Positions 1-7,084 of a stretch of DNA of 64,000 nt are shown in pieces. Source of the stretch: Planctomycetota bacterium (lineage in GTDB: Bacteria > Planctomycetota > Phycisphaerae > Phycisphaerales > Phycisphaeraceae); NCBI GenBank assembly GCA_021413865.1, contig JAIOPN010000034.1, positions 1 through 64,000 on the forward strand, given 5' to 3'. Under the pieces are notes generated by a model. It was not told the origin of the DNA and did not search any database. It saw nothing but the letters and a program-made list of their open reading frames with translations. The position numbers and the translations under genes were made by a program. Position 1 is the first letter of the stretch, and the number at the start of each line of letters is the position of its first letter.

Positions 1-2
1 TC

Positions 3-248
3 GGCTGGGCGGAAGGGGCGCCGTACGATCGCATCGTCATCACGGCCGGGGCGCCGCATCTGCCGAAGGCGTGCCGCGAGCAACTTGTCGACGGCGGGCG
101 AATCGTCATCCCCATCGGCGATCGAAACATGCAGGAGCTATGGACGATCGACCGCATCGGCCGGAGTTGGTTTGAGAACAGGTATTCGCAGTGCCGCTTT
201 GTGCCGCTGGTGGGCGCGGACGCCTGGCCGAGCGGGGAAGCGACCTAA
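3..248 (+). CDS. pcm: Protein-L-isoaspartate O-methyltransferase, C-terminal part (5' truncated by window edge)
   Basis: The reading frame enters from the left edge and ends at a TAA stop, giving about 81 residues. They include APYDRIVITAGAPHLPKA, then GGRIVIPIGD and a CRFVPLVGA end. This order is the C-terminal third of the PCMT family, which transfers a methyl group from SAM to isoaspartyl residues in damaged proteins so that they can be repaired. The SAM-binding N-terminal part lies outside the window. The next gene is convergent, 51 bases away. The assignment rests on motif recognition, and the spacing of conserved blocks fits the family well. Confidence 0.85.
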   Translation, partial: GWAEGAPYDRIVITAGAPHLPKACREQLVDGGRIVIPIGDRNMQELWTIDRIGRSWFENRYSQCRFVPLVGADAWPSGEAT

Positions 249-299
249 TTGCGCCTGCGAAACCTTGGCGAAGAGTGCGGCGCTGCATCGCCGCTCCGT

Positions 300-1472
300 T
301 CACGCGAGCGGTTGATTCATCAACTCGAGATACAAATCAACGCCGAGTTCCAACTGGTCGAGTGAAATGAACTCGTCCTTCGTGTGCGCCTGCGCGATAT
401 CGCCGGGGCCGATGACGATGGCGGGGATCTGCGCGGCCGAGATGTCGCCCGCCTCCGTCGAATAAGGGGCGCCGATCGCGGCGGTCGGCAGGCTCAACGA
501 TTCCAGCGCCGCGTTCACCACGGGCAGGAACGCGCGGTTCACCCGGTCGTCCAGCGCAGCACAGCCGAACAGCACTTCCTGCTCGACGATCAGGCCCGGG
601 CGGGCGGCCTGCACCGGCGCGAGCGCCTGCTTGATCGCCCCGATGACGGTCTGCGCGTTCTCGTTCTCGCCGGGCACGACGCGGCGGTCGAGCCGCACCT
701 CACACGCGGCGGGGATGATGTTGATCTGCGTCCCGCCGTGGATCATGTTAATGCTGCACTGCGCCTTGCCGGTGAGCGGGTGGCTGGTCTTGAGGGAGGG
801 GATGTAGCGGGATTCAATGGCGTCGATGACGTGGGCCATGTCACTGATTGCGGACCTGCCTTTTGACGGATCGGCGGAGTGGGCCGCGACGCCGCGCGTG
901 GTGACCTTCAGCCGCACGGCCCCGTTGTTGGCGACCACGGGGCGTAGCATGGTGGGCTCGCCGACGATAACGCCGCGCGGCGCGAAGCCCAGGCTGCCAC
1001 GGTTGGCGATGAGGGCGCGCGTGCCCGTCATGCCGTATTCCTCGTCGACGGTGAAGATGAGGGCGATGTTGTGCTGCTGGTTGCCGTCGGTCCGGTAGCG
1101 GCGGAGGGCTTCGAGCATAGCGGCACCGGTGCCTTTGGTATCGCAGGCGCCGCGCGACCAGAGCCGGCCGCCCTCGATTTTGCCGCCGATGGGGTCGATG
1201 GTCATGCCCTCGGTGCTCACCGTGTCCATGTGGCTGACGAACATGAGCCACGGTGCGGTGGGGGAGACGCGGTGGAGGAGCAGGAGGTTTTCGCCGCCCT
1301 CGGGGACGGGGATGCGGCGCGACTCCAGGCCCATCGCCTTGGCGATCGACTCAACGTATTCCAGCATTGGCCGCTCGGGGAACGGCCGCGCCGAGATCAC
1401 GGCGTTGACCGTGTGGAACGAGACGAACTTCTGCAGGAGCGACTCGACGGATTCAAACGGGCTGGCGGCCAT
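300..1472 (-). CDS. M20-family metallopeptidase (ArgE/DapE-like deacylase)
   Basis: The 390-residue protein shows the M20 landmarks in order. SHMDTV comes near residue 80 (metal ligand His and following Asp), GACDTKG near 110 (bridging Asp), TVDEEYG near 140 (catalytic and metal Glu), then GEPT and a C-terminal H-x-x-D-E segment. Members remove acyl groups from amino acids or cut dipeptides with two zinc ions in the cytoplasm. ArgE (acetylornithine), DapE (succinyl-diaminopimelate) and other carboxypeptidases share this pattern, and no arg or dap neighbour separates them. The gene is monocistronic on the reverse strand, convergent with pcm. No clear Shine-Dalgarno was seen before the ATG. Confidence 0.85.
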   Translation of the reverse strand: MAASPFESVESLLQKFVSFHTVNAVISARPFPERPMLEYVESIAKAMGLESRRIPVPEGGENLLLLHRVSPTAPWLMFVSHMDTVSTEGMTIDPIGGKIEGGRLWSRGACDTKGTGAAMLEALRRYRTDGNQQHNIALIFTVDEEYGMTGTRALIANRGSLGFAPRGVIVGEPTMLRPVVANNGAVRLKVTTRGVAAHSADPSKGRSAISDMAHVIDAIESRYIPSLKTSHPLTGKAQCSINMIHGGTQINIIPAACEVRLDRRVVPGENENAQTVIGAIKQALAPVQAARPGLIVEQEVLFGCAALDDRVNRAFLPVVNAALESLSLPTAAIGAPYSTEAGDISAAQIPAIVIGPGDIAQAHTKDEFISLDQLELGVDLYLELMNQPLA

Positions 1473-1565
1473 GCGATGGGTCCGGCGGGGGGTGGAGGTG
1501 GGATAGAATAACCCGTGTGCCTCGGCCGTGGAACCACGGCCCGATTACCCTTGTGAAAGGCCCGC

Positions 1566-2000
1566 ATGTCAGCCCCCGATTTTTATTTCGCGAACAACTC
1601 CATGTTCCGCCACATCCACGACCGCTACGGCAAGGCGGCGCTGGTGACCTACTGGCGGGAACTGGGCAGCGACTATTACCGGCAGCGCACCGACGCGTGG
1701 CGCAGCGGCGGCGCGGCGGCGATCGCCGACGACTGGCGGGCGTACTTCGCCAAGGAGCCGCAGGCGCAGGTTGAGGCGAGTGTCGAAGAGGGCGGCGCGG
1801 TGAAGCTCGACATCAAGCAGTGCCCCGCGATCAAACACCTGCGCGACAGCGGGCGCGAGATAGTCCCCTATTTCTGCGAGCACTGCGACCACATCTGCGG
1901 TTCAATGGCCCAGGGCGTCGGGATGCGCTTCGAGCGCAGCGGCGGCATGGGTTCGTGTGTGCAGCGGTTCGTCCCCCTCACGACCAAGGGGAGGGCCTGA
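1566..2000 (+). CDS. Conserved Cys-rich protein, paralogue of the N-terminal domain of the next gene
   Basis: A GAAAGG element sits 6 bases before the ATG. The 144-residue product has no signal peptide or membrane segment. The N-terminus (FRHIHDRYGKAALVTYW) and a Cys-rich C-terminus (KQCPAIKHL, then FCEHCDHICG, then GGMGSC) match in order the first 150 residues of the gene at 2003-3190, which has FRHMRQHHGQQAVRDLW, RKCPSKGFL, YCDHCAGW and HAGQCWW. The two genes are 2 bases apart and so probably cotranscribed and translationally coupled. The conserved cysteines suggest metal or cofactor binding. No specific function is recognised. Confidence 0.7.
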   Translation: MSAPDFYFANNSMFRHIHDRYGKAALVTYWRELGSDYYRQRTDAWRSGGAAAIADDWRAYFAKEPQAQVEASVEEGGAVKLDIKQCPAIKHLRDSGREIVPYFCEHCDHICGSMAQGVGMRFERSGGMGSCVQRFVPLTTKGRA

Positions 2001-2002
2001 CC

Positions 2003-3190
2003 ATGCTCGGCTGCCACGAGTTCTGCGGGTATTACGACTGGACGTTCAGACACATGCGGCAGCACCACGGCCAGCAGGCGGTCCGCGATCTGTGGGAGCA
2101 CGCGATCGGGCGTGATTCGCAGATGCACTACCTGCTGGCGGGCAAGGATCGCGGCCTGGCGGGGCTGTACGACTGCTGGGTGAAGACCGGCGAGGACGAG
2201 CACTGCGACTGGACCTTCACGCTCGACGAGGAGCGTAACGTCCTCCGCTGCGACATGCGCAAGTGCCCGAGCAAGGGCTTCCTCATCGAGAACGACCTGG
2301 CCAACGACGAGGATTACTGTGACCACTGCGCCGGATGGATCAAGCCGATGCTCGCGGAGCTCGGTCTGACCTTCGATCACGAGCACAACCACGCCGGCCA
2401 GTGCTGGTGGGAGATGCACCCCAAGGAAGGCCCGTGGCAGCCGCTCGATCTCGACATCGATATCCGCAAGAGCCCGCGCTGGAACGCAGGCTTTCTGGAG
2501 CGATGGAAGAACGGCCAACGCCTCCCGATCCTTGACGAGGGCGGCGCGAGCGACCCGACGCAGGTGCTGCACGACTGGTTCAAGGACGTGGAGTCGATAC
2601 TGGTGCTGGGGCGCGGCCCGAGTTCACGTGAAGCGGCCGCGCTTGTGAAGGAATACGACGCGGTAGTCGTGGCCGATCCGACGTATGCGATGAAGGATGT
2701 CTTCGCCGACGAGCCGCGGGCGGTGCTGCTGGGTGATCGCTCGCTGGTGCTGCCGCGGGTGGCCGAGCGGTTCAACGCCACGCCGGCCGCGAAGCGACCG
2801 CTGCTCATGCACATGTTCCTCCCGACGCTGCTGCGGGAGGAGGCGACGCCGTTCGTGTCGCTGGGGCTGCCGCGCCCGGTGCCGATCCTACCGCTGCTCA
2901 TCCGCGAGGGGTTGTACAAGCACAACCCCGGCGGGGTGTATCCGACGACCGGGACGTTTTTGGCCATGCTCGCCGTCGCGCTGGGTAAAAAGGTGTGCGT
3001 CGCGGGCATCGACCTCTACCGCCATCCGAGCGGGCAGGCGTATGCCCCGGGCGTGGAGCAGACCCACGACCAGTGGCTGAGCAAGCACAGCGAGGCGTGC
3101 GAGGTCGAGCACCTGCGCCGCCTGGCGAGCTATGCGGGCGACCGGGTGAAGTTTGTCGGCGTCGCGGCGGAAGTGGTTGCGCAATCGTAA
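2003..3190 (+). CDS. Two-domain protein: Cys-rich domain fused to a GT42-like sialyltransferase domain
   Basis: The ATG at 2003 is chosen because it follows the upstream stop by 2 bases; an open frame further 5' would overlap the previous gene. Residues 1-150 repeat the Cys-rich domain of the upstream gene. Residues 195-395 resemble bacterial GT42 sialyltransferases (Campylobacter Cst-I/Cst-II type). GRGPSS at 203-208 matches the GNGPSL CMP-sugar loop. TTGTFLAMLAVALG at 315-328 followed by AGIDLY at 334-339 matches the ITSG...SGIDFY block. H362 in HSEACEVEHL sits where Cst-II has HSKEYDIEAL. The domain may transfer a nonulosonate from a CMP donor, or may only share the fold. No CMP-sialate biosynthesis genes are nearby. 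Confidence 0.7.
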   Translation: MLGCHEFCGYYDWTFRHMRQHHGQQAVRDLWEHAIGRDSQMHYLLAGKDRGLAGLYDCWVKTGEDEHCDWTFTLDEERNVLRCDMRKCPSKGFLIENDLANDEDYCDHCAGWIKPMLAELGLTFDHEHNHAGQCWWEMHPKEGPWQPLDLDIDIRKSPRWNAGFLERWKNGQRLPILDEGGASDPTQVLHDWFKDVESILVLGRGPSSREAAALVKEYDAVVVADPTYAMKDVFADEPRAVLLGDRSLVLPRVAERFNATPAAKRPLLMHMFLPTLLREEATPFVSLGLPRPVPILPLLIREGLYKHNPGGVYPTTGTFLAMLAVALGKKVCVAGIDLYRHPSGQAYAPGVEQTHDQWLSKHSEACEVEHLRRLASYAGDRVKFVGVAAEVVAQS

Positions 3191-3223
3191 TTGGCCACCC
3201 GGCCGGTGATCCCCTCACCCTAA

Positions 3224-3245
3224 CCCTCTCCCGGGGGGAGAGGGG
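3224..3245. repeat. CCCTCTCCC/GGGAGAGGG palindrome, copy 1
   Basis: A 9-bp inverted repeat with a 3-base loop lies 33 bases after the stop of the GT42-like gene. The preceding bases (CCCCTCACCC) belong to the same element type. Near-identical hairpins occur at 33231-33253 and 54739-54761, in each case just 3' of a forward-strand gene. It may act as a transcript-end stabiliser or terminator-like hairpin; no T-tract follows. Confidence 0.75.
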
Positions 3246-3252
3246 ACAGGAC

Positions 3253-3924
3253 TCACATCGCGCGGCGCGACGGGTTGACCATGATGTTGTCGTGGCCGGG
3301 GATAATGATGTCCGCGATCTCGATCGCTTCAAGAAGGCTCTCTCGCGCCTGCTCGGAATCGTAGCAGCCGCGCAGCACGCGGCCTTGTTCGAGGTGCTCC
3401 TGCGAGGCGACGGCGTCGCCGGCGATGAGCGTCGTGGAGTTGGTCAGGCTCAGCAGCAGGCCGCACGTGCCGGGGGTGAAGCCGGGTAGCGGGAAGAGGT
3501 CCACCTGCTTGGCGATGCGGTCGGGGGCGGAGTGGAATTTTTTGAGCAGGGCGATGTCCTGTTCGATCAGGGTTTTGATCGCGTCGTCGGGGGCCTGCTT
3601 GTGCTGCTCGATGAGGGCGACACCGATGAACTCGCGCTCCATCTCGCTGATATGCCAGCGTGCCTTGGGGAAGGCGATGACGCCGCGGCGGTGGGCGGGG
3701 CGGAAGTTGGTGAGGAAGACGTCGGTGATATCGTCGGGCTGGAGACCGGATCGTTCATCGAGCCGTGCGACAATAGCCTGCGCGGGCAGGCCCGGGTCAA
3801 CGAGGATGTTGTGCTCCCCGCTGCGGACGAGGGTGGTGGTGGAGTGGGGCGTGCGGGCCTCGCCCTGCTTGGGCCAGAGTTCGTGCCTGCTCAGGGCGCC
3901 GATGCTGATGACGCGGTAGTCCAT
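3253..3924 (-). CDS. Metallo-beta-lactamase-fold protein with degenerate metal motif
   Basis: The 223-residue product has the MBL-fold order: an opening beta segment with NILVDPG, then VFLTNFRPAHRRG where the canonical T-H-x-H-x-D-H lies, PGFTPGTCG (the family's usual PGHTPG with His replaced by Phe), IAGDAV and IIPGHD. The second-half acidic residue and the terminal GHD are kept. The first zinc motif keeps only one histidine, and the PGH histidine is lost. The family normally hydrolyses thioesters, glutathione conjugates or lactones using one or two metals. This member may bind metal weakly or have another role. It reads towards the preceding palindrome, opposite to the upstream pair. Confidence 0.75.
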   Translation of the reverse strand: MDYRVISIGALSRHELWPKQGEARTPHSTTTLVRSGEHNILVDPGLPAQAIVARLDERSGLQPDDITDVFLTNFRPAHRRGVIAFPKARWHISEMEREFIGVALIEQHKQAPDDAIKTLIEQDIALLKKFHSAPDRIAKQVDLFPLPGFTPGTCGLLLSLTNSTTLIAGDAVASQEHLEQGRVLRGCYDSEQARESLLEAIEIADIIIPGHDNIMVNPSRRAM

Positions 3925-3967
3925 TTTTCGATCACGGGGCGCACGCCGGGGTGCGTGGGGTGAAGGG

Positions 3968-4513
3968 TCACTCTTTCATCGCGTCGCCGGTGGCGGGGAG
4001 TTTGCCGCCGTGCTGCTTCTTCTTTTCCTTGAGCTTTTCGATGACCAGCGGGGGGAGCAGCCGGTGCAGGCGGTCGATGTCGCCGCCCGGCGCGCCGGCG
4101 ATCTGCTTGATGAGGCTCGAACTGGTGAAGCCGTACGCCTCGCCGGACATGATGAAGATCGTCTCGATCTCCGCCACCGCGCGGTTGGTCAGGGCGAGTT
4201 GGAACTCGTAGTGCAGGTCGGTCACGTTGCGCAGCCCGCGCAGGATCACGGTGGCGCCGATGGAGCGGGCGTAGTCCACCGTCAGCCCCTTGTAGGTCGC
4301 CACCTCGGCGCGGGGGGAGGCCTCGCCCAGGATGGTCTTCACCATTTCCTGTCGCTCGTGCAGGGTGAAGAGCTCGCGTTTCCCGGGGTTGTGGCCGATG
4401 GCGACGATCAGGCGGTCGAACATCGACTCGCCGCGCTTGATCACGTCGATGTGCCCGTTGGTGATCGGGTCGAACGTGCCCGGGAAGAGCGCGATTCTGG
4501 GACGGTCTTTCAT
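3968..4513 (-). CDS. coaD: Phosphopantetheine adenylyltransferase
   Basis: The 181-residue protein begins with ALFPGTFDPITNGH, the nucleotidyltransferase signature containing the T/H-x-G-H ATP motif. It continues with LRGLRNVTDLHYEFQLA and SSSLIKQIA, both characteristic of CoaD. The enzyme converts 4'-phosphopantetheine and ATP to dephospho-CoA in coenzyme A synthesis. The usual length is about 160 residues. The extra roughly 20 residues form a Lys-rich C-terminal tail (KLKEKKKQHGGK). A TATACT -10-like hexamer lies about 14 bases before the ATG, but no matching -35 box was found. It is codirectional with the MBL-fold gene 43 bases downstream. Confidence 0.97.
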   Translation of the reverse strand: MKDRPRIALFPGTFDPITNGHIDVIKRGESMFDRLIVAIGHNPGKRELFTLHERQEMVKTILGEASPRAEVATYKGLTVDYARSIGATVILRGLRNVTDLHYEFQLALTNRAVAEIETIFIMSGEAYGFTSSSLIKQIAGAPGGDIDRLHRLLPPLVIEKLKEKKKQHGGKLPATGDAMKE

Positions 4514-4786
4514 GGGGGAGCGAGTATAGCAAGCCCCGGCGGGACGCGGGTGGGTACCCGATGCACACAGGTGGCATGGCCGTCACAGATGGACCGCATA
4601 AAAAAGAATCGTGACGGCGGGTTGGCGTGCGGGCCCAGCGAATTGTTTATTCATCGTGTGCCCGGACGATGACGCCCGACGCACAGCGCGGGAATGAGGC
4701 GGTCCGGCACCAATGAGCACGGGCACGCCGCGGCGAGCGGGACAACGAAACACCCGCAAGCCGCCGCGCTAAACTAACCCTGGATC

Positions 4787-4829
4787 GGGTCTCGCACCGG
4801 ATTGCCTCCCCGGTCGAGACCCTTTTTTT
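4787..4829 (+). terminator. Intrinsic terminator with no recognised upstream gene (recG leader)
   Basis: GGGTCTCG at 4787-4794 pairs perfectly with CGAGACCC at 4815-4822, followed by seven T residues. The orientation is forward, yet the nearest upstream gene (coaD) runs in reverse. The 4514-4862 gap holds no tRNA-like cloverleaf and no convincing small ORF. A weak GAAACA-N17-TAAACT promoter-like pair lies at 4747-4775, just before it. It may end a short unannotated RNA or attenuate recG. Confidence 0.7.
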
Positions 4830-4862
4830 ATCCACTCCGCGGGGTGAGATACACTCTGCGGC

Positions 4863-7031
4863 ATGGCCGACGCCGCCGGCGAGCCCGACATCAGGCTCTC
4901 GACCCCTGTCCGCGATTTACCGGGGATCGGTGTACGCCGCGCCGACGCCTTCTCACGCCTGGGCATCCAGACCGTCTTCGATCTGATCCGCCACCTGCCC
5001 GCGCGGTATGAGCGGCACTTCGCCGAGGGGTGCATCGCCGATTTGCCGATGGAGGGCGTCGGCACGGCGCGGGGCACGATCGTCAACACGCGGTACATCA
5101 CCCCGATGGGCCGGGGCAAGGGGCGGTTCCAGGCCACGCTCGAAGACCACTCGGGCCGGATCAGCCTCACATGGTTCAACGCCGGCTACCTCCGCGAGAA
5201 GCTCCACCCCGGTATGACCGTCCGCGTGCAGGGCAAGGTCAAGGCGTTCGGCGGCTACCCGCAGATTGCCAATCCCAAGTGGGAGCCGCTCGACGACCCG
5301 AACCGTGAGAACACCGCCGATGAGCGTTACCGGCCGATCTACCGCGCGTTGGAAAATCTGCCCAGCGCACGCATCGAGGAACTCATCGCCCTGGTGCTCC
5401 CCAAGGTTTTGCCGCAGATCGTCGAACCGCTGCCCGTCGAGATGTTGCACCACCACGCGATGCCCGCGCTGCCCGAGGCGTACCGCCTGATCCACCTGCC
5501 CGAGGACGAGGAGGAGGCCGCCACCGCGCGGCGGCGATTGGCGTTCAATGAACTGCTCCTGCTCCAACTGGGCATCACGATCAAGCGGCACTTCAACAAG
5601 ACATCGCTTGTCGCGCCCAGACTGAAATGGACCGTGGCCATCGACCGCCACATCCGTGATCGCTTCCCGTTCCCACTCACGCCCGCGCAGGACGGGGTCG
5701 TGAAGGAGATTGCGCAGGACCTGCAACGCCCGCAGCCGATGAATCGGTTGCTCCAGGGCGACGTCGGAGCGGGCAAGACGGTCGTGGCGCTCTACGCACT
5801 GCTCATGGCCGTCGCCGACCGGAAGCAGGGGGCCTTGATGGCCCCGACGGAACTGCTCGCCGAGCAGCACTACGCCTCGGTCGGCCGCATCCTCGCGGGA
5901 TCGAATGTGCGATTGGCCCTTCTGACCGGTGCGATCGATGCGGCCGGACGCCGTGAACTGCTCGCGGATGTCGAGGAGGGCCGCATCGACATGGTGATCG
6001 GCACGCAGGCGCTGCTCACCGAGTCCGTGCGGTTCCGCGACCTGGCCGTGGTCGTGGTGGACGAGCAGCACCGCTTCGGTGTGCTGCAGCGCGCCGCGTT
6101 CCGGGAGCGGGGCGCGGGGGAGAACTCACCGGCGGTGGTCGGGGGGACACCCAAGACGGGCCCGCTACGCTCGCCGCACTACTTGGTGATGACGGCCACG
6201 CCGATCCCTCGCACGCTGAGCCTTACCGTCTTTGGCGACCTGGATGTCTCGACCATCCGTGGCCTGCCGCCGGGCCGGGCACCGATCGTGACGCGCGTCG
6301 TGCCGCAGGCAAAGGCGGACGAGGTGTACCGCTACATCGCCGAGCGCGTGAAAAAAGGCGAGCAGGCGTACGTCGTCGTACCGACCATCGACGCGACCGG
6401 CCACGAATCGGCGGTCCAGCTCAAGAGCGTGCGCGAGCACGCCAAGCATCTGCAGGACAAGTTTTTCTCCGGGTTGAAGGTCGAGACCGTCCACGGCCGG
6501 CTCGCCAGCGAGACACGCGAGGCGGTGATGGAGCGGTTCCGCAGCGGGCGGACGCAGGTGCTCGTTGCCACGACGGTGATCGAGGTCGGCGTTGACGTGC
6601 CTAACGCGATGGTCATGGTCGTGGAGCACGCCGAGCGGTTTGGTTTGGCGCAGCTGCACCAGTTGCGCGGCCGTGTCGGCCGCGGGACGGACGGCCGCAA
6701 GAGCCTGTGCGTCTTCATCTCCGAACCCGTGACCGAAGACGCCGCGGCGCGCATGGCCGTCATCGCCGAGACCAACGACGGCTTCCGCATCGCCGAACGC
6801 GACCTGGAGATCCGCGGCATGGGCGATTTCTTCGGCACGCGGCAGCACGGCATGCCGCCGCTCCGCATCGCCCGCATCCCCGAGGATATGCCGCTCCTCC
6901 AACTCGCCCGCCGCGACGCGGAGCAGATGATCACCGCCGATCCCGCCCTGACCCGCCCCGAGCACACCCTCCTGCGACGCCTGCTCGTGCAGTACTACGG
7001 CGACGCGCTGGGGCTGATCGACGTGGGGTGA
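4863..7031 (+). CDS. recG: ATP-dependent DNA helicase RecG
   Basis: The 722-residue protein matches RecG in length and order. A helix-hairpin-like start (DLPGIGVRRADAFSRLGI) is followed by the wedge/OB domain (residues about 60-160, GRISLTWFNAGYL). Walker A GDVGAGKT lies near residue 300, DEQH near 400, then MTATPIPRTL and the C-terminal helicase motifs QLHQLRGRVGRG and ERDLEIRGMGDFFGTRQ. RecG remodels stalled replication forks and Holliday junctions. A roughly 20-residue Gly/Pro-rich insertion sits between the DEQH and TATPIPRT motifs. The ATG follows the orphan terminator at 4787-4829. The next gene starts 54 bases downstream. Confidence 0.97.
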   Translation: MADAAGEPDIRLSTPVRDLPGIGVRRADAFSRLGIQTVFDLIRHLPARYERHFAEGCIADLPMEGVGTARGTIVNTRYITPMGRGKGRFQATLEDHSGRISLTWFNAGYLREKLHPGMTVRVQGKVKAFGGYPQIANPKWEPLDDPNRENTADERYRPIYRALENLPSARIEELIALVLPKVLPQIVEPLPVEMLHHHAMPALPEAYRLIHLPEDEEEAATARRRLAFNELLLLQLGITIKRHFNKTSLVAPRLKWTVAIDRHIRDRFPFPLTPAQDGVVKEIAQDLQRPQPMNRLLQGDVGAGKTVVALYALLMAVADRKQGALMAPTELLAEQHYASVGRILAGSNVRLALLTGAIDAAGRRELLADVEEGRIDMVIGTQALLTESVRFRDLAVVVVDEQHRFGVLQRAAFRERGAGENSPAVVGGTPKTGPLRSPHYLVMTATPIPRTLSLTVFGDLDVSTIRGLPPGRAPIVTRVVPQAKADEVYRYIAERVKKGEQAYVVVPTIDATGHESAVQLKSVREHAKHLQDKFFSGLKVETVHGRLASETREAVMERFRSGRTQVLVATTVIEVGVDVPNAMVMVVEHAERFGLAQLHQLRGRVGRGTDGRKSLCVFISEPVTEDAAARMAVIAETNDGFRIAERDLEIRGMGDFFGTRQHGMPPLRIARIPEDMPLLQLARRDAEQMITADPALTRPEHTLLRRLLVQYYGDALGLIDVG

Positions 7032-7084
7032 TTCGATCGCGTGCGATTGCCGGTGTGGCGGGGAACCCATACGATCTGCGTCTC

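Noticed and set aside
4514-4862. tRNA, tmRNA, SRP RNA or RNase P RNA ending at the orphan terminator
   Set aside because: No T-loop, CCA end, SRP GGAAG core or RNase P conserved blocks could be found in the stretch.
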